Shown: positions 1-11,958 of the stretch, one piece after another
Numbering within the stretch: position 1 is the first letter of the stretch
Layout: every line of letters begins with the position of its first letter
Assembly (NCBI GenBank): GCA_010909165.1
Contig: VJWM01000178.1
Coordinates: 186,001 to 250,000, forward strand
Direction: 5' to 3'
DNA: 64,000 bases
Source: Anthoceros angustus
Lineage: Eukaryota > Streptophyta > Anthocerotopsida > Anthocerotales > Anthocerotaceae
Position numbers and translations under genes: made by a program
The notes under the pieces: generated by a model
Seen by the model: the letters and a program-made list of their open reading frames with translations, nothing else
Told to the model about the DNA's origin: nothing
The model's database searches: none

Positions 1-300
1 TGGCTCTCGTTTTCCTCAACTGAAAGACTTGGAGAAAAAGAGAACCAAGAGGAAGTATGTTAAGTAAAACGATCAACAAACATTGTAAAATGATTCCCTT
101 TGTCGGGGTCCTCGGTGATATTTTCTTTGTTCTCGGAAAAACGAAGAACCAAGAGAGTACTACAAGGAAATCAATCAACACGCATGGTTAAATGATTTCT
201 TTGTAGGGTTCCTCAATGGTTCTCTTTGTTCTCATAGAAGAAAAAGAACTAGGAGGGAGAATGGTTTTCTGCAAGGGAGAACGTAAAAAAAATCAATCTA
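1..300. repeat. degenerate ~100-bp tandem repeat
   Basis: About three diverged copies of a ~100-bp unit are visible. Each has an A-rich core (near 35, 138 and 240) resembling GAAAAACGAAGAACCAAGAG, followed by a part with AATCAATCAACA and ATGATT..CTTTGT. The repeat begins at the window edge, so the array may extend upstream. It could be part of an LTR or a satellite; no coding potential is seen. Confidence 0.6.
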
Positions 301-1719
301 CCTACAAGGATCCGTCCAAACCACAAGGCATGAAGCAATTCCCTTTACACAATCAAGTGTCACAATGTCATTACTAAGATAAGAAATTTACCATTATCAA
401 CCCCCAAAGGGTTTTTCTAATAAGTCTCTCCATATTTATATAGGCACATATATATACATATATATATAGGTAAAGCCAAATTTCAGAGATCTCCAAATCT
501 ACCTACTGCCCTTTTTCATTTTCATTTGATATTTTGTTCTATTATGTTAAAAAATAAAATTAATCTTAAGATTTTACTACAAATAAATCTACATAGCTTT
601 CAAGTGCTAGGCCATGCATAAGCACCTAGACCTCATTTTGATCAAGTATCCTTAAAATAAAATGCTGTATTCCTTGTTTTCCTATTACTACTCACGGTTT
701 AAAGCTTCTCCTTGTCCTTTTTTGTGTGACTAAATGAGCTTGGCAACCTTGGAAACACTTAGACCTTTGGAGATAATGCTCGCATCTTGGTTGTGAAACT
801 AAATGATAATATATATATGTACATAATTAGTTGGAATGATGATTTAAATGACATTGTTATTAAATAAAATAAGCAAAGCAATTTGTAGATGATAGAAAAA
901 TGAAGGAAGAAGGCAAAGGGAAGAGACAAGAATTCACGAGGAGAGCTGTACTCCCGTATGACGAGGTACGCAGCCGGTTGCGCACGTGGTCTATCACGAG
1001 GAGCACGGATGGACGGCAGGCCCAGGGTCTTGTGCGCCAGGGCGTGTTTGGTGTGCCACCGCCAGAGCCCTTCGACGCAGGTCGATCACCGTCGTCTTGC
1101 GACGGTGAGCGAGTTCCAGGAAACCATGAGCAAGAAGGCGGCGAGAATCATTCCACCTTCCAATGGCTGATATGGGGGCCGCAATACCGGGCTCCCGAGG
1201 TACCCTCTTGTCCCCGCGCTCCATCTGTTGTCTGTCACGTGGACGGTCCCGGTTTCATTCCGTCAGACGGACCAAGTAATCGGTGGCTGCGCTTCGGAAA
1301 GCAAAGCGAAGCTTATGACTAATATTGAAGTGCATATATAAACACTTCTCCATAAACAAACAAGAATACCTACAGAACAAGTTTGGATCCGAGAAAAATA
1401 AGAATAATAAATAGTAGTACTATAAGTAGCAGAAAAACCATTTGGATTCGTAATCGAACTCAAACCAGCAATAAGGGACAATCCACTGTCCAACACACAG
1501 AAACTTCTCTCTCCATCAATGACATAGGATGGGAAGAGTGAATTTCAATTCGATACAATGAAGCAGCAAATGAGCAGAGCCTCCTGGCATCATTCATGCC
1601 AGGAACGGACGAGAGAAAGCCAAAGAGAAAAATGCAGAATCCCTGAACACCTGTAAGTCGGACAGAGTTCGCAACCTCGGGTGAGAAGACAAATGAGGCA
1701 AACCGAATCCATGCTCCAG
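301..1719. other. intergenic; AT-rich then a GC-richer patch, no supported gene
   Basis: Positions 301-900 are AT-rich, with TATA-like runs near 440-470. The sequence turns GC-richer at about 950-1310, where short open frames exist on both strands (for example 900-1322 + and 994-1224 -). None resembles a family I know and their codon use is unconvincing. Positions 1320-1719 are AT-rich and probably include the 3' flank of the DUF538 gene on the minus strand. Confidence 0.5.
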
Positions 1720-2199
1720 CTATGAAGCTGCCGAGGAAATCCCCTCGCACGCAGGCACATCGTTGAAGTTGGACTTAGGGAACGTCTTCGAAGTGAAGCC
1801 GCTCTTGAGGACAAGGTCCTGGTTTTTGACCTCAATCCCTGTGATGGACCACCACATCTTGAATGCCTTGGCCTGGATACCAGCCAAATTTTTCAAGCTC
1901 CCTTCCCGCATTACTCCAGTGATCTCGTTAGCGTAGTAGACAGGTATGTTCCCATCCGTGATGGAAAACGAGCACTTATCCTGCAAATAGACAGTGAACT
2001 TGCCGTTCTCATCCAGATCATAGCTCTTCACAGTGTGAGGCAAGATTCCCAGAGGAAACCCGTTGCGCGCCAAGTGGTCGTAAGCAGTCAGCTGGCCAAT
2101 CTCCCCACACGCACAGCCTGCTACCGAGATCACTACGGCTAACACCAGCAGCACACCAGCTCGGAGCGAGGGACCAGCGATCTGAATCGATCTTTTCAT
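1720..2199 (-). CDS. DUF538 family secreted protein
   Basis: Single-exon gene for 159 residues. The start is taken at the methionine followed by KRSIQ, because that gives a clean N-terminal signal peptide (hydrophobic run LRAGVLLVLAVVISVAG, then CACG); an in-frame upstream start would add 19 residues and bury the signal. The body carries the DUF538 pattern: GFPLGILPHTVKSYDL, a strand with FTVYLQDKCSF, then the ITGVMREGSLKNLAGIQAK segment and a WWSITGI..V core. DUF538 proteins are small plant proteins often linked to stress; their biochemical role is not settled. The product is probably secreted or enters the endomembrane system. Family call secure, function open. Confidence 0.88.
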   Translation of the reverse strand: MKRSIQIAGPSLRAGVLLVLAVVISVAGCACGEIGQLTAYDHLARNGFPLGILPHTVKSYDLDENGKFTVYLQDKCSFSITDGNIPVYYANEITGVMREGSLKNLAGIQAKAFKMWWSITGIEVKNQDLVLKSGFTSKTFPKSNFNDVPACEGISSAAS

Positions 2200-2880
2200 G
2201 GTGGCGCATCCAGGGGTTTCCACTGCAGACGGACAGACGGGAGGCAAACTCGTCACCGAATCAGAAAAAGCCGAACCAATAGCTGAACCTCAGACTCCAC
2301 GCTGTTCACGTAGTCCGGAGAGAACAAGAAAGCTGACAAATCTCACCACATCACAAAACCACAGGCATGATCAGATAACGCCCCGTATGGCAACCATCAA
2401 GCTGAACATCAACTTTCACGCCTACGGCCACTGACGTACATGAGCAAGGCATCCGCCGGTGCCTTCAACCGGAAATACGCGGGCCACGAATCAGCTGGAC
2501 TTACGAGCTCCACGCCACAATAACTAGGCGGCAACGATTGTAAATGGCGCACCTTCAGGTTTGGCGTGTTTACACATACGAGCAACTTGGGGTCCGATTC
2601 CTCATGCAATAGTGTGGTGTCGATTAGGTTGAATAAAATAATTTCCTATTCCAAATCCTGTAAAACCGATTAGGTTTAATAAAGTAATTTCCTCGTCCAA
2701 ACCCTCTTGCGATGTATGCAACAGACGGGTCTCATCTACATTCCACGGATGCCAGGCCAGGGGTCGACACCTCGAGGGAGAATTCTCTCCGCATCCCTCA
2801 GCGTCTGGATCCGGCCGCTGGCTAGAGCCATCACCGAAGAACTGCACAACCTCGCCGAGTTCTTCTACACCAGAAGAGCT
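2200..2880. other. intergenic upstream of the DUF538 gene
   Basis: Promoter and 5' flank of the minus-strand DUF538 gene plus spacer DNA. A short near-repeat is visible: two copies of a GATTAGGTT-AATAAA-TAATTTCCT motif at about 2623-2645 and 2669-2692. No convincing gene is seen. Confidence 0.5.
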
Positions 2881-2899
2881 CATGATCTCACGATCTCAA

Positions 2900-3245
2900 C
2901 GGCAGTCCTACTGCACATCTGACACCATACGCACGCAGGCATCTTGCGCAATCCAGAACACGACTTCGATGCGCAGGAGGCGCGAGAACATTTGGCCATG
3001 CTTCAAGCATCACGCACACGGGCAAGCAGCACGCCAATCGATCAGCATCGCCAGCCAAATTGCGCACAAGAGCTCTTTCCTGCCAAGCCCTACCGCGCTC
3101 GCAGTTCGCGTACAAGAGGTGGAGACGAGCGGTCAGACGCCCTTTCCGCCATCACCGGTGGAGAGGAGTTCCGTTAAGACAGAACCCCCGTGTTCGGAGG
3201 GATTATGCGATTTCACGACGACGAGCGAGAAGAGCGGAACATAGC
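2900..3245 (+). repeat. degenerate direct copy of the CNX1 upstream/leader segment
   Basis: This stretch aligns by eye, in the same orientation, with 5480-5705, the sequence just upstream of the CNX1 start codon. Shared blocks include GCAAGCAGCACGCC, CCAAGCCCTACCGC and GGAGGGATTA-GCGATTT-ACGAC, in the same order and with similar spacing. The copy stops close to where the CNX1 start codon would be and is not followed by CNX1 coding sequence. It lies immediately 3' of COQ3, so COQ3 is bracketed by the two copies. Confidence 0.8.
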
Positions 3246-3508
3246 GTAGGAATCCCAATTTCTGACGTAGAAATTGCGCTGGAAATTGGAGGCGAGACGT
3301 CGTCCGTACCATGCGAAGAAATATTTGCTTTGCCCGGGCTGGGGTTTTTGGCGAGCCTCCTTTCCCAGCCAGAAATTGTGGCGCTTGTTCCATTTCTGAC
3401 CAACATTTGTCCCTATTGACATCTGCTCGGAGCCAAGCCACCAACGTTGATCGCTGCCTCTACTTCATTCGCTACCACTTACAAGACAGAATCAAGGGCT
3501 TGAATCCA

Positions 3509-5342
3509 TCAGAGTCCTTGGTGTCTTCCAGAAACAATAAAATTCACGCCTGTATCCTCAGACAGGGACCAGCTTTGTGTCAAGGGGTTGTACACCATGC
3601 CGGCCATCCCTTCAAGCTGCAGCAAATGGAATCCCTGAATGAAAGGGCACATGTGCAGCATTGACCGATTGACCATGGACAAAATTGAACAACATACCTT
3701 TAAACCTGCATGATGCATCAGTAAGGCAAGCTCCTCCGGAGTGACAAACTTGGTCCATTGATGTGTCCCTTTAGGCAACTGCGGGAACAAAAGCAGAGAT
3801 GTAAAAAGAAGCAGAGATTTGGCACGCCGAACAAAAGTCCAAGGATGTAAGCTCACATGCAAGAAATTCATCCAGCAGTATATGTAGAACGACAGCCACT
3901 AAACATCGAAGTAAAACCCACCCAGCCCAAAATGTACTCCGCGGCCATTATGACTAGTCCCCAAGAGCGGATAGAGCGGTTGATAGTGGAGATGATCACA
4001 ATTCCATCTTTCTTCACCAGAGCAGCCAAAGATTTGCAAAACTCTTTAGGATCAGTAACATGCTCTATGACCTGCCCAAAGAAACGAAGAAGTCACGACA
4101 ACTGCTTCAGTGACAAACGATGTGTCTGAACAGCACAATTCAGGTCTTAGTGATGAAACAACCTCGAGGCAAATCACAGCATCAAACTGCTGTCCTTCTT
4201 CGACCAGATGCTCTGCAGGAAGAGTACAGTTACATGAAAAGGGTACCCACAGAAACCCTGGCCAAGTATCATCGTATTCACAAAATAGCCACACAGAAGG
4301 AGCGCAACCTTACCCGCAGTGGTGCATCTATACCGTATTGTTGATGTTGAAGGGTCCCTTGCCTGGACAAAAAATGTTGGATCAGATTTTCACCAGCATA
4401 CCTCTTCACCTTAGAGAGATATGTGCAAGACATGATTGGCTGTCCCTAAGATTGGTCAGCTCCTAGGTTATGTGGACGTACAGCATGTAGGGATGCCACA
4501 GCTATGTTTTTCTCCCCTGCGTCCACGCCCATCACTTGTCCTCCTAGTCTTGCAAGCGGCTGCAAGACCCTCCAGATCCTTTACTAACAAGCCTTTACAA
4601 GAAATGCAACACAACAGGATGACCAACCGCAAAGAAAACGCACCTCACAAGCAAGACCACCACCACAGCCGACATCTAGGATTGCCAAGCCTTCCAGAGG
4701 TCTAGCACAATTTGAATCTTTACTGTATGTACAACAAGGCAAACAGGTTGACGTGAGCTGAAAGCACAACATTCCGCCAGTACAGATGTGGTAGCTTATC
4801 TCCAATACCTGAAGTGCCTGCATAAAGCTGTCCGAATGAAGGAGATTCTGGTTGGGTTCATAACATGCAGAGGCTTATAAGGGCCACCGTGATCCCACCT
4901 GCAAACGTCAACAGCTGAGAAAATTGTGTGTTTTTTGAGCACCAAAAACCTTCTAGCACAGCAGTCACACATCGTACCAGGAGTCGGCAATCAAAGCGAA
5001 CTTAGCCAACTCGGAAGAATCCACAGAAGTCTTAACATTTTTGAGACTCGACAAGGGTGGTCCACTTCCAGCTTTCGACGTCGAGCCATCTTTGGGAGAG
5101 TCTGACTCCGACTTATTAGATGCAGTGGACCGCTCTGGCAGCTCAGCTCGGCTGTCCCCCACTGCACCCTCCTTCTCAGCAGTGACCTCACCCCCTGCTG
5201 TCGAAGAAGAGAAAGGACTCTGCTGCGAAACCGCATGTAGCAATTGCCGATGCACCTGAGGGAGTGGAGGCACCACCCTCCATGCCAGTGATCTAGCACC
5301 ACTATCCAAATTGTGTCGGAGGCGACACAAGACACCAAACAT
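3509..5342 (-). CDS. COQ3: ubiquinone biosynthesis O-methyltransferase, mitochondrial (COQ3)
   Basis: S-adenosylmethionine-dependent methyltransferase for the two O-methylation steps of ubiquinone synthesis at the mitochondrial inner membrane. Nine exons fit with continuous frame (349 residues): 4978-5342, 4809-4898, 4644-4722, 4482-4559, 4314-4362, 4163-4212, 3922-4071, 3698-3778, 3509-3616. The N-terminus is a basic, Ser-rich presequence-like stretch. Exon 2 gives the family signature [20 protein letters not shown], exon 3 the SAM-binding motif LDVGCGGG, exon 4 [10 protein letters not shown], exons 6-7 [13 protein letters not shown], and exon 8 [14 protein letters not shown]. The first junction completes the WWD of the family. 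Every donor is GT and every acceptor AG. It is head-to-head with CNX1 over a 365-bp gap. Confidence 0.93.
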
Positions 5343-5707
5343 TGAATAATAAAAGCACCAACAATCACGAGAATCAAATGCCCTGCAATGAGAATTGACT
5401 CATCGTGAGCCACAAAACCTGTCACCAATCTACAAGCAGTGAACCATAGCATAAGAAAGTGCAAGCTACACCTCCTCCTCTGACACCATATTTCCCTCCA
5501 CAATTCCGCGTGACGCAGACACGCAAGCAGCACGCCGATCGAACAGCATCACCAGCCAATTTGCCCACAGAAGCTCTGCTGTGCCAAGCCCTACCGCATT
5601 TGCAATCCGCCAGCAGACCGGAGTTCGGTCAAGACAAAATTCCTCCGAGTTGGGACTCTTGGGAGGGATTACGCGATTTTACGACTAGGCAGCGGGAAGC
5701 GCGCACC
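5343..5707. promoter_or_regulatory. divergent intergenic region between COQ3 and CNX1
   Basis: 365 bp separate the two start codons, so both promoters and 5' leaders must fit here unless one lies inside the other gene. The CNX1-proximal ~220 bp (5480-5705) is the segment repeated at 2900-3245. No individual factor site was recognised. Confidence 0.6.
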
Positions 5708-8673
5708 ATGGCGGAGGAGATATCGGTGGAGGCAGCATCAGCGGCCGTGCTGGGCGCAGCGAAGCGGCTGTCGGCCGTGCGCCGGCCGCTGCAAAAGGCC
5801 CTGTCGTGCATCCTGGCTGAGGACATCAGCTCGCCGGACGATCTGCCTCCGTACGCTGCTTCCATCAAGGTGGGTAGCGGGAACGGGAATTGGGCTTCGC
5901 AACAACGCTGCTTGCGCTCTCTGCGTGTGCTGGATGTGCATTAAACTCCGGCCCGCAGGATGGCTTCGCGGTCGTGTCCACCGATGGCCCCGGGCTCTAC
6001 CCGGTGGTCGCCTATTCCCGGGCGGGGGAGCCCACTGCGGCTGCGGCTGTAGCGCCTGCGGTGAGGCCGGGGACTGTGGCGTATGTCACCACGGGGGGGG
6101 CAATTCCGGATGGAGCAGACGCCGTGGTGCAGGTGGAGGACACGGAGCCCGGTGGGCAGGGGGAGGTCGTCCGCATTCTGCGAGGCGCGGTCCGGGGCCA
6201 GGATATACGCCCGGTGGGCGCTGATGTCGCTCGGGGGTCCACGGTGCTGGAGGCTGGGCACAGCATCTCGGCGTCCGACATCGGGCTGCTGGCGGCGATC
6301 GGGGTGACGGAGCTTCAGGTGGCTGCATTTTGGTGGGTTTGGGATTGTGGGTTCGTGCCGGGGATGGGATTGGTTCGTTCGGCTCATGGTGGGCGTTTGC
6401 AGGTGTATAGCATGCCCAAAGTGGCGTTGCTGTCCACGGGAGATGAGCTGGTGGATTGCTCCGAGGCTACGCCTCTGGGGAGTGGGAAGGTTCGCGGCGC
6501 TGCCCCTGTCGTTTGTTGGGTTCGGTTGTGGGGTGGAGGTAACCTTGCTGGGCGGTGCAGATTCGCGACACCAATAAGGTTGTGCTGGCGGCAGCCTGTG
6601 GGCAATTGGGGTGCGAGACGGTGGATGTTGGGATTGCCCGGGATGACCCGAAATCGGTGACGGAAGCTCTGGAGAGAGCCTTGGCCTCGGGTGCGGATGT
6701 TGTCATCACCACAGGGGGGGTTTCGATGGGTGATCGGGACTTTGTGAAGCCTGTTCTGAAGCAGCTTGGCACAGTGCTGTTTGAGAAGGTTGTTTGCCAG
6801 TCACCCATCTCAGCTATGTGCCACTTTCTCTGGTCCTCGTGGGTTGCTTGTTGTTTCCAGGATTCACACTCTGCAGCACTCCTGTGCAGGTGGTGATGAA
6901 ACCAGGGAAGCCCGTCACCTTCGCAACTGCAAGGAGTAAAGCAGAGGGGGGTGAATCACGTCCTGACATCCTTGTGTTTGGTCTTCCTGGAAATCCCGTC
7001 AGCACTTTGGTGTGCTTTCACCTTTTTGTTGTGCCAGCCATGCGACAGATGGGTGGCTGGCCACATCCTCATCTGTTTAGGTACGGCAGAACATCGCATG
7101 TCTCATGGGCATTCGTCTCTTTGCGCATTTTGTGGTGTGCTGAAGGTTTACCCAGAGTGTTGCACCAGAGTGCAGGCCAGAACATTGCAGCCCCTGAAGC
7201 TAGATTCGCAAAGGCGTGAGTACTATCGTGCAATCGTTCGGTGGAGTGCTGCCTCAGGCGGGTTTCCTGCTGGGTATGGAAATTTTCCTCCAATTTCATG
7301 GTCGGGGCTCCCAGTGTTCAGTTGAGCTCGTGGCATGATGTTTGGGAGCAAGAATAGTAAGTGGCTCAACTGTTATATTTCAACAGATTCACTGCAGAGA
7401 GCACAGGATCCCAAACAAGCAGTCGTCTCCTTAGCATGAAAGGGGCCAATGCACTCTTGGAACTTCCAGCAGAAAGTGGTATTCTTCCGGCTGGTTCGGC
7501 AGTGACTGCAATCCTGATTTCTGATCTTTCAGGAATCCCTCCTCCAGCCGATTCCTCTGAATTGAAGACTCCACAAATTCCTTCTCACAGTAGTCATGGC
7601 AAATCTGGTACCAAGGAGAGCCCAAGCAAGGACAGGGAAGTGACAGCAGCTGTCCTCACCGTCAGTGACACTGTAGCTTCTGGACAAGGCCCGGATCGCA
7701 GGTAATGCCCTTGTCTAAATCTGGATGCTGCTTTTGAGAAATGTATGGCACTCAACTTTGTGCATGGTCAGTTTTGGAAGAACACGGTTGTCTAGTTGGG
7801 CAGACGTCTGTTTTAAGTACAGCTGCTAACGTGAGTGACTTGTGACATTACTTAGCTGCCCTTTTGCGCTGTTTGAAGCTATGCGCTTTGCTCCCTGTGT
7901 CATCTCGTCTCTGAGGCTCTGGTTCCGAACTGTGATTGTCCAGCGGACCGAAAGCCGTGCAAGCTCTGTCGTCCTTGTCTGAGAAATTTGGAGGACTGAC
8001 GGTAATAGCTTCCGCGGTGGTGGCTGATGATGTGAAAGACATTCAAAGGGTTTTACTGCATTGGACAGAGGTTTTGCACGTCGACCTCATCCTCACCACC
8101 GGTATGTGCTTCCCTCCAGGCACTAGAATGACAACTTGCTGAAATAGTGGACATCAGAAACCCTGACCAAGGGATGAGAAGGACGGTGATGCAGGTGGCA
8201 CAGGGTTTGCACCTCGAGACCTGACTCCAGAGGCGACGAAGCCTTTACTGCACAGGGAAACCCCCGGCCTTGTCCAAGTGATGCTGCAGGAGAGCTTAAA
8301 GGTCCTGACAACAACACACTTCCTCCTCGTTTTCCTTCCCTACATTCCATGCGCATGCTCCCGTCGATGACCTAACTTGCAAACACTCCCGCAGGTGACT
8401 CCAACAGCCATGCTCTCTCGACCTGCCGCGGGCATCCGAGGCTCCAGCTTGATCATCAACATGCCGGGGAACCCGAACGCCGTGAAGGAATGCTTAGACG
8501 CCTTGATGCCCGCCCTTCCCCACGCCCTGAAGCAGCTTCGAGGCGACAAACGCGACAAGCATCCGCGGCATGTGCCGCACTCCCTGGGAGAGGATCCCGA
8601 TGTCTGGACGAGAAGCCAGATCAAAGCCACCGCCATCACCGCCTCCACCGATGGTCGTTGTTCCTGCGAGTAA
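5708..8673 (+). CDS. CNX1: molybdopterin biosynthesis protein CNX1 (molybdenum insertase, E-G fusion)
   Basis: Catalyses the last two steps of molybdenum cofactor synthesis in the cytosol: adenylation of molybdopterin (G domain) and molybdate insertion (E domain). Ten exons join in frame to 663 residues: 5708-5869, 5959-6318, 6403-6489, 6561-6788, 6890-7080, 7169-7273, 7387-7701, 7944-8101, 8195-8301, 8395-8673. The MoeA-like E domain comes first, with [54 protein letters not shown] and FGLPGNPVS; its C-terminal subdomain has [16 protein letters not shown]. The MogA-like G domain follows, with [32 protein letters not shown] and [15 protein letters not shown]. This E-then-G order is the plant arrangement. 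Start chosen at the first in-frame ATG; the reading is intact throughout. Confidence 0.95.
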
Positions 8674-8973
8674 TGCCGTCCTCGCGCAGTAAAAATCTCC
8701 TAGCAGTAAAAACGTTTTTTTCCACTTTTTGCGTTGCTTGCAGAAGAGAGAACCTCCCGGTTCGAGTAACGCGCGGAAACTTGAACGGTCTGAAATTTGG
8801 AATGCCGCTGTTTCGTCCGGCGCGGGCAACGAAGTGGTCAGTGTACACGGCTTCTCGGGCGAAGACGCCACCTGCTTCTTGCTTACAGCGCAGTGCTTGA
8901 CGCTCCCGCTCTCGCCGCCAGGGCCTGCCAAATTTGTAGGCGTGTGAGGACTGAGGGGCTGAGGGAGGGAGCC

Positions 8974-10824
8974 ATGGGGACGTCTCAGAGCAGGGACAGC
9001 AAGCTCGATTCGTCGGACGAAGAGGAGGAGCTGGAGGAGGAGGAGGAGGAAGATGAGAACTCGGAAGGGTTCCACTCTCCCAAGGGTACGCTCGTGCGGG
9101 AGGACCCGGCGGCCAGGACGGAGCTGCTCAACCAGAGGCTGCAGGGGCTGAGCCTCAGCAAGCCGGAGGCCGGGCCCAAGGTGAAGCTGTACCAGCACGT
9201 GAGGTCGACCGGGCCTAATGGGCGCTGGGTTGTGGTGGAGAAGGCTGCAACATGGAGCTTTGACAGGGTCGGGGACGAGGAGGAGGATGAGGACGAGGAC
9301 GATGACGAGGAGGAGGGGAGGAAGGCGGGGAAGCGGAGGGGCGTCAAGAATTGGGCTCTGGTGGTGGGGAGGAGGGTGCGGGTGCCAGTGTCAGACCGGC
9401 TGCCGCTGCAGTTCCATGGGGAGGAGCTGCGGGTGGATGTGGCGTATAAAGGAGTGTGGGCTATCAAGTTTCCTAGCCCGGAGGAGTACAGGGATTTTGT
9501 GACGGAGTACCAGAACTGCTTGTTCGAGAACACGCACGGGTTGCAGGCCACGGATGCGAACAAGATCAAGGTGTATGGGAAGGACTTTATCGGGTGGGCG
9601 AAGCCGGAGGCGGCGGACGAGAGCATTTGGGAGGATGCGGAGGACACGTTCGAGCCGCCCGCCAGGGTTCGGAATTTCCGGGAGACGTACACGGAGCCGA
9701 CCAAGGGGGGAGGGGTGCAGAGCCTGAGCATTGGGGCGAAAGAGCACAGCTTTCTCGTCGGGAACTCCGGGGTGGATGTGTTCAGGAACATGGCGACCGG
9801 GGTGAAAAACACGAACACCATTAGGTATCAGCATAGCGATCCCTACTCCACGCCTAAGAAGGGTATGCTTATCAGGGGGGAGAGCAACCTCATGCTCTGG
9901 AGCCCGGCTAAGGAGGGGAAGCCGCATGCGAGCGGGGTGAGTCAGTTGGACATCGAGACTGGCAAGACGGTGTCGGAGTGGAAGTTTGAGAAGGATGGGA
10001 CGCCTATTCAGATGCGGGACATGACCAACGACAGCAAAGGGGCGCAGTTGGATCCCTCTACGTCCACCTTTTTGGGGCTTGATGACAACCGCCTGTGCAG
10101 ATGGGATATGAGGGATCGGCATGGGGTGGTTCAGGATTTGGCGAGTCCGGTGTTGAACTGGTCTGAAGGGCACCAGTTCTCGAGGGGGACCAACTTCCAG
10201 TGCTTCGCCTCTACCGGGGATGGAGCCGTGGCGGTGGGATCTCGGGATGGGAAGGTGCGGTTGTACGGGACCACGTCCATGCGGCAGGCCAAGACGGCGT
10301 TCCCGGGGCTGGGACTGCCCATTACCCACATCGATGTCACGTACGACGGGAAGTGGATTCTCGCCACTACTGACAACTACCTCATGCTGATCAGCACTGT
10401 TTTTATAGACAAGGATGGGAAGCAGAAGACTGGGTTCACTGGCCGGATGGGGAGCAGAATCGCGGCCCCCAGGCTGCTCAAGGTTTCTGCCTTGGATACG
10501 TATCTGGCAGGAGGGACCATCAAGTTCCATGGGGGTCAGTTTTCTTTTGTGACGGAGAGCGGGAAGCAGGAGCACAATCTGGTTGCCAGTGTAGGGAGTC
10601 ACACACTCGTCTGGGAGTTCAAGACTGTTAAGTCAGATCATGACTGTTACCACAAGGCAACTTCTGCAGAGCGGCTTAAGGAGTGCTTCTGCTACAAAGT
10701 GCTTCCCAAGAATGAATCAGTTGTGGACAGCAAGTTCATGCATGAGAGCTTTGCATCTGCAAGCTCCCCTGGGGCGCCGTTAGTGGTGGCCACGCCTAAG
10801 ATTGTTCACTCCTTCGATTGGTAG
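8974..10824 (+). CDS. CYPRO4/DEM-like protein, VID27 family
   Basis: Single-exon gene for 616 residues. It belongs to the plant CYPRO4/DEM group of the VID27 family, named after a yeast vacuolar import and degradation protein; tomato DEM is needed for shoot meristem and cotyledon development. The ATG at 8974 gives MGTSQSRDS, a good N-myristoylation context, so membrane attachment is likely. Two acidic low-complexity runs follow (about residues 14-31 and 98-113). A PH-like region of about residues 60-190 contains the [17 protein letters not shown] strand. The VID27 C-terminal domain, predicted beta-propeller-like, spans about 250-610 ([43 protein letters not shown]). An in-frame extension upstream of 8974 is open but GC-random and was rejected as coding. 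Confidence 0.92.
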   Translation: MGTSQSRDSKLDSSDEEEELEEEEEEDENSEGFHSPKGTLVREDPAARTELLNQRLQGLSLSKPEAGPKVKLYQHVRSTGPNGRWVVVEKAATWSFDRVGDEEEDEDEDDDEEEGRKAGKRRGVKNWALVVGRRVRVPVSDRLPLQFHGEELRVDVAYKGVWAIKFPSPEEYRDFVTEYQNCLFENTHGLQATDANKIKVYGKDFIGWAKPEAADESIWEDAEDTFEPPARVRNFRETYTEPTKGGGVQSLSIGAKEHSFLVGNSGVDVFRNMATGVKNTNTIRYQHSDPYSTPKKGMLIRGESNLMLWSPAKEGKPHASGVSQLDIETGKTVSEWKFEKDGTPIQMRDMTNDSKGAQLDPSTSTFLGLDDNRLCRWDMRDRHGVVQDLASPVLNWSEGHQFSRGTNFQCFASTGDGAVAVGSRDGKVRLYGTTSMRQAKTAFPGLGLPITHIDVTYDGKWILATTDNYLMLISTVFIDKDGKQKTGFTGRMGSRIAAPRLLKVSALDTYLAGGTIKFHGGQFSFVTESGKQEHNLVASVGSHTLVWEFKTVKSDHDCYHKATSAERLKECFCYKVLPKNESVVDSKFMHESFASASSPGAPLVVATPKIVHSFDW

Positions 10825-11221
10825 TTGTAGGATGTATCTCAAGTCGTGAAATGTATTTTACTGGTTGTCAGTGATTCAGTTGCAGTATATATGTGTCTCC
10901 TACTGTTCAGATGCATGGCCGAGTGTGAAGTATCCGTCTTCTGACTGCCTGGCTGTGGTGGGTGAATGGACAGTTAGCTTAGCTATTCACGATGGCCAAC
11001 AAGCCGTGCTATTGGAAATAGATGAGTCGGGTTGCCACCTTGTCAAGCTTGAACATGATCGTTTGTCAGCAAAAGCGAATGAATGAGAACCGGCGCTGAA
11101 GAACTATCTCGAGGGAGTCCGGCTTCCTAGGGAGGACAACGAAGTACATAAAGTTGATACATATGAAGATATCAGCTTATTTCTAGTCACTTATTAGTGT
11201 CTGAGCGAGTGCTCACTTCAA
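10825..11221. other. 3' flank of the VID27-like gene
   Basis: Holds the likely 3' untranslated region of the preceding gene. A short open frame (10865-11086) has no recognisable product and is not called. Confidence 0.4.
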
Positions 11222-11445
11222 CACTCGCTTACTTCAGCAAGAAAAAAATGATGCGCAAGTGCTTACTTCAACAAGAAAAAAAATGATGCGCGACTGCTTA
11301 CTTCAACAAGAAAAAAATGATGTAAAATAGTGCTGAAAAAAATAATGCAAAATGGTACAGAAAAAATTGATGCAAAATGTCTATTAGCAATGGGAGCGTT
11401 GTCTTTTAGCAATTTGAGCGTTGTCGTTTAGCAATGTGAAGAGCT
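11222..11445. repeat. three adjoining short tandem arrays
   Basis: First array: three units of ~35 bp at about 11225, 11260 and 11295 around GCTTACTTCAACAAGAAAA and AATGATGCGC. Second: about 26-bp units at about 11320-11380 of the form GAAAAAATAATGCAAAATG. Third: three ~23-bp units at 11382-11440 around TTAGCAAT-TGAGCGTTGTC. The last motif of one array overlaps the next, as if each grew from the edge of the other. Confidence 0.8.
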
Positions 11446-11958
11446 TCCGCTTCACATGGGAATAGACACCCGTCGCAAGATGTATATCGTTGGATTCGTT
11501 TGTTTCAAGAATTTATTGGAAGCGATTATTAACATATGTAGGTAGTTATGACTTTTGTAAGTAAAAATAGGAACTCTGCAACCCGAACAATGGCTATGGG
11601 CCTTACAATTTAATTTGGGAGCTGAAATTTAATGGTTTTGAGTGGATTTGAATAGATATGTCTCAAATTGGATGACAATAGTACAAAATCTAAAGTCTGT
11701 ATGTATCGAAAAAGATGGAACATGGATCGAAGGTTTACTAATGTTGGAACTTTTATAATGTAATAAGAGGAAGACGATAGACATTTGAAATTCTAAGAGT
11801 AATTGCAACATGTCGATGAGTGAAGCAATTTACCATTTTGTTGGTGGGATACGTGCGTGGTTGTCCAGTGCAAATTTGTGCACATTGTAGGTCCATAGGT
11901 TACAGTTCACATCCTAATAGTCAAAAAGGTTGTATCGAAATCTATGAGTTATCCAAAT
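11446..11958. other. AT-rich intergenic DNA
   Basis: AT-rich sequence with no supported gene or RNA. It probably includes the 3' flank of the minus-strand gene that follows. Confidence 0.4.

Noticed and set aside
1-300. CRISPR-like array
   Set aside because: The repeats are long, diverged and without uniform spacers; the window is plant nuclear DNA.
8985-9821. 278-codon open frame on the minus strand
   Set aside because: It is the antisense of the VID27-like gene; its poly-Ser runs mirror the GAG/GAC-rich acidic runs of the real gene.
9391-10602. 403-codon open frame on the minus strand
   Set aside because: Antisense of the same VID27-like gene, with Pro/His/Arg-rich composition and no recognisable domain.
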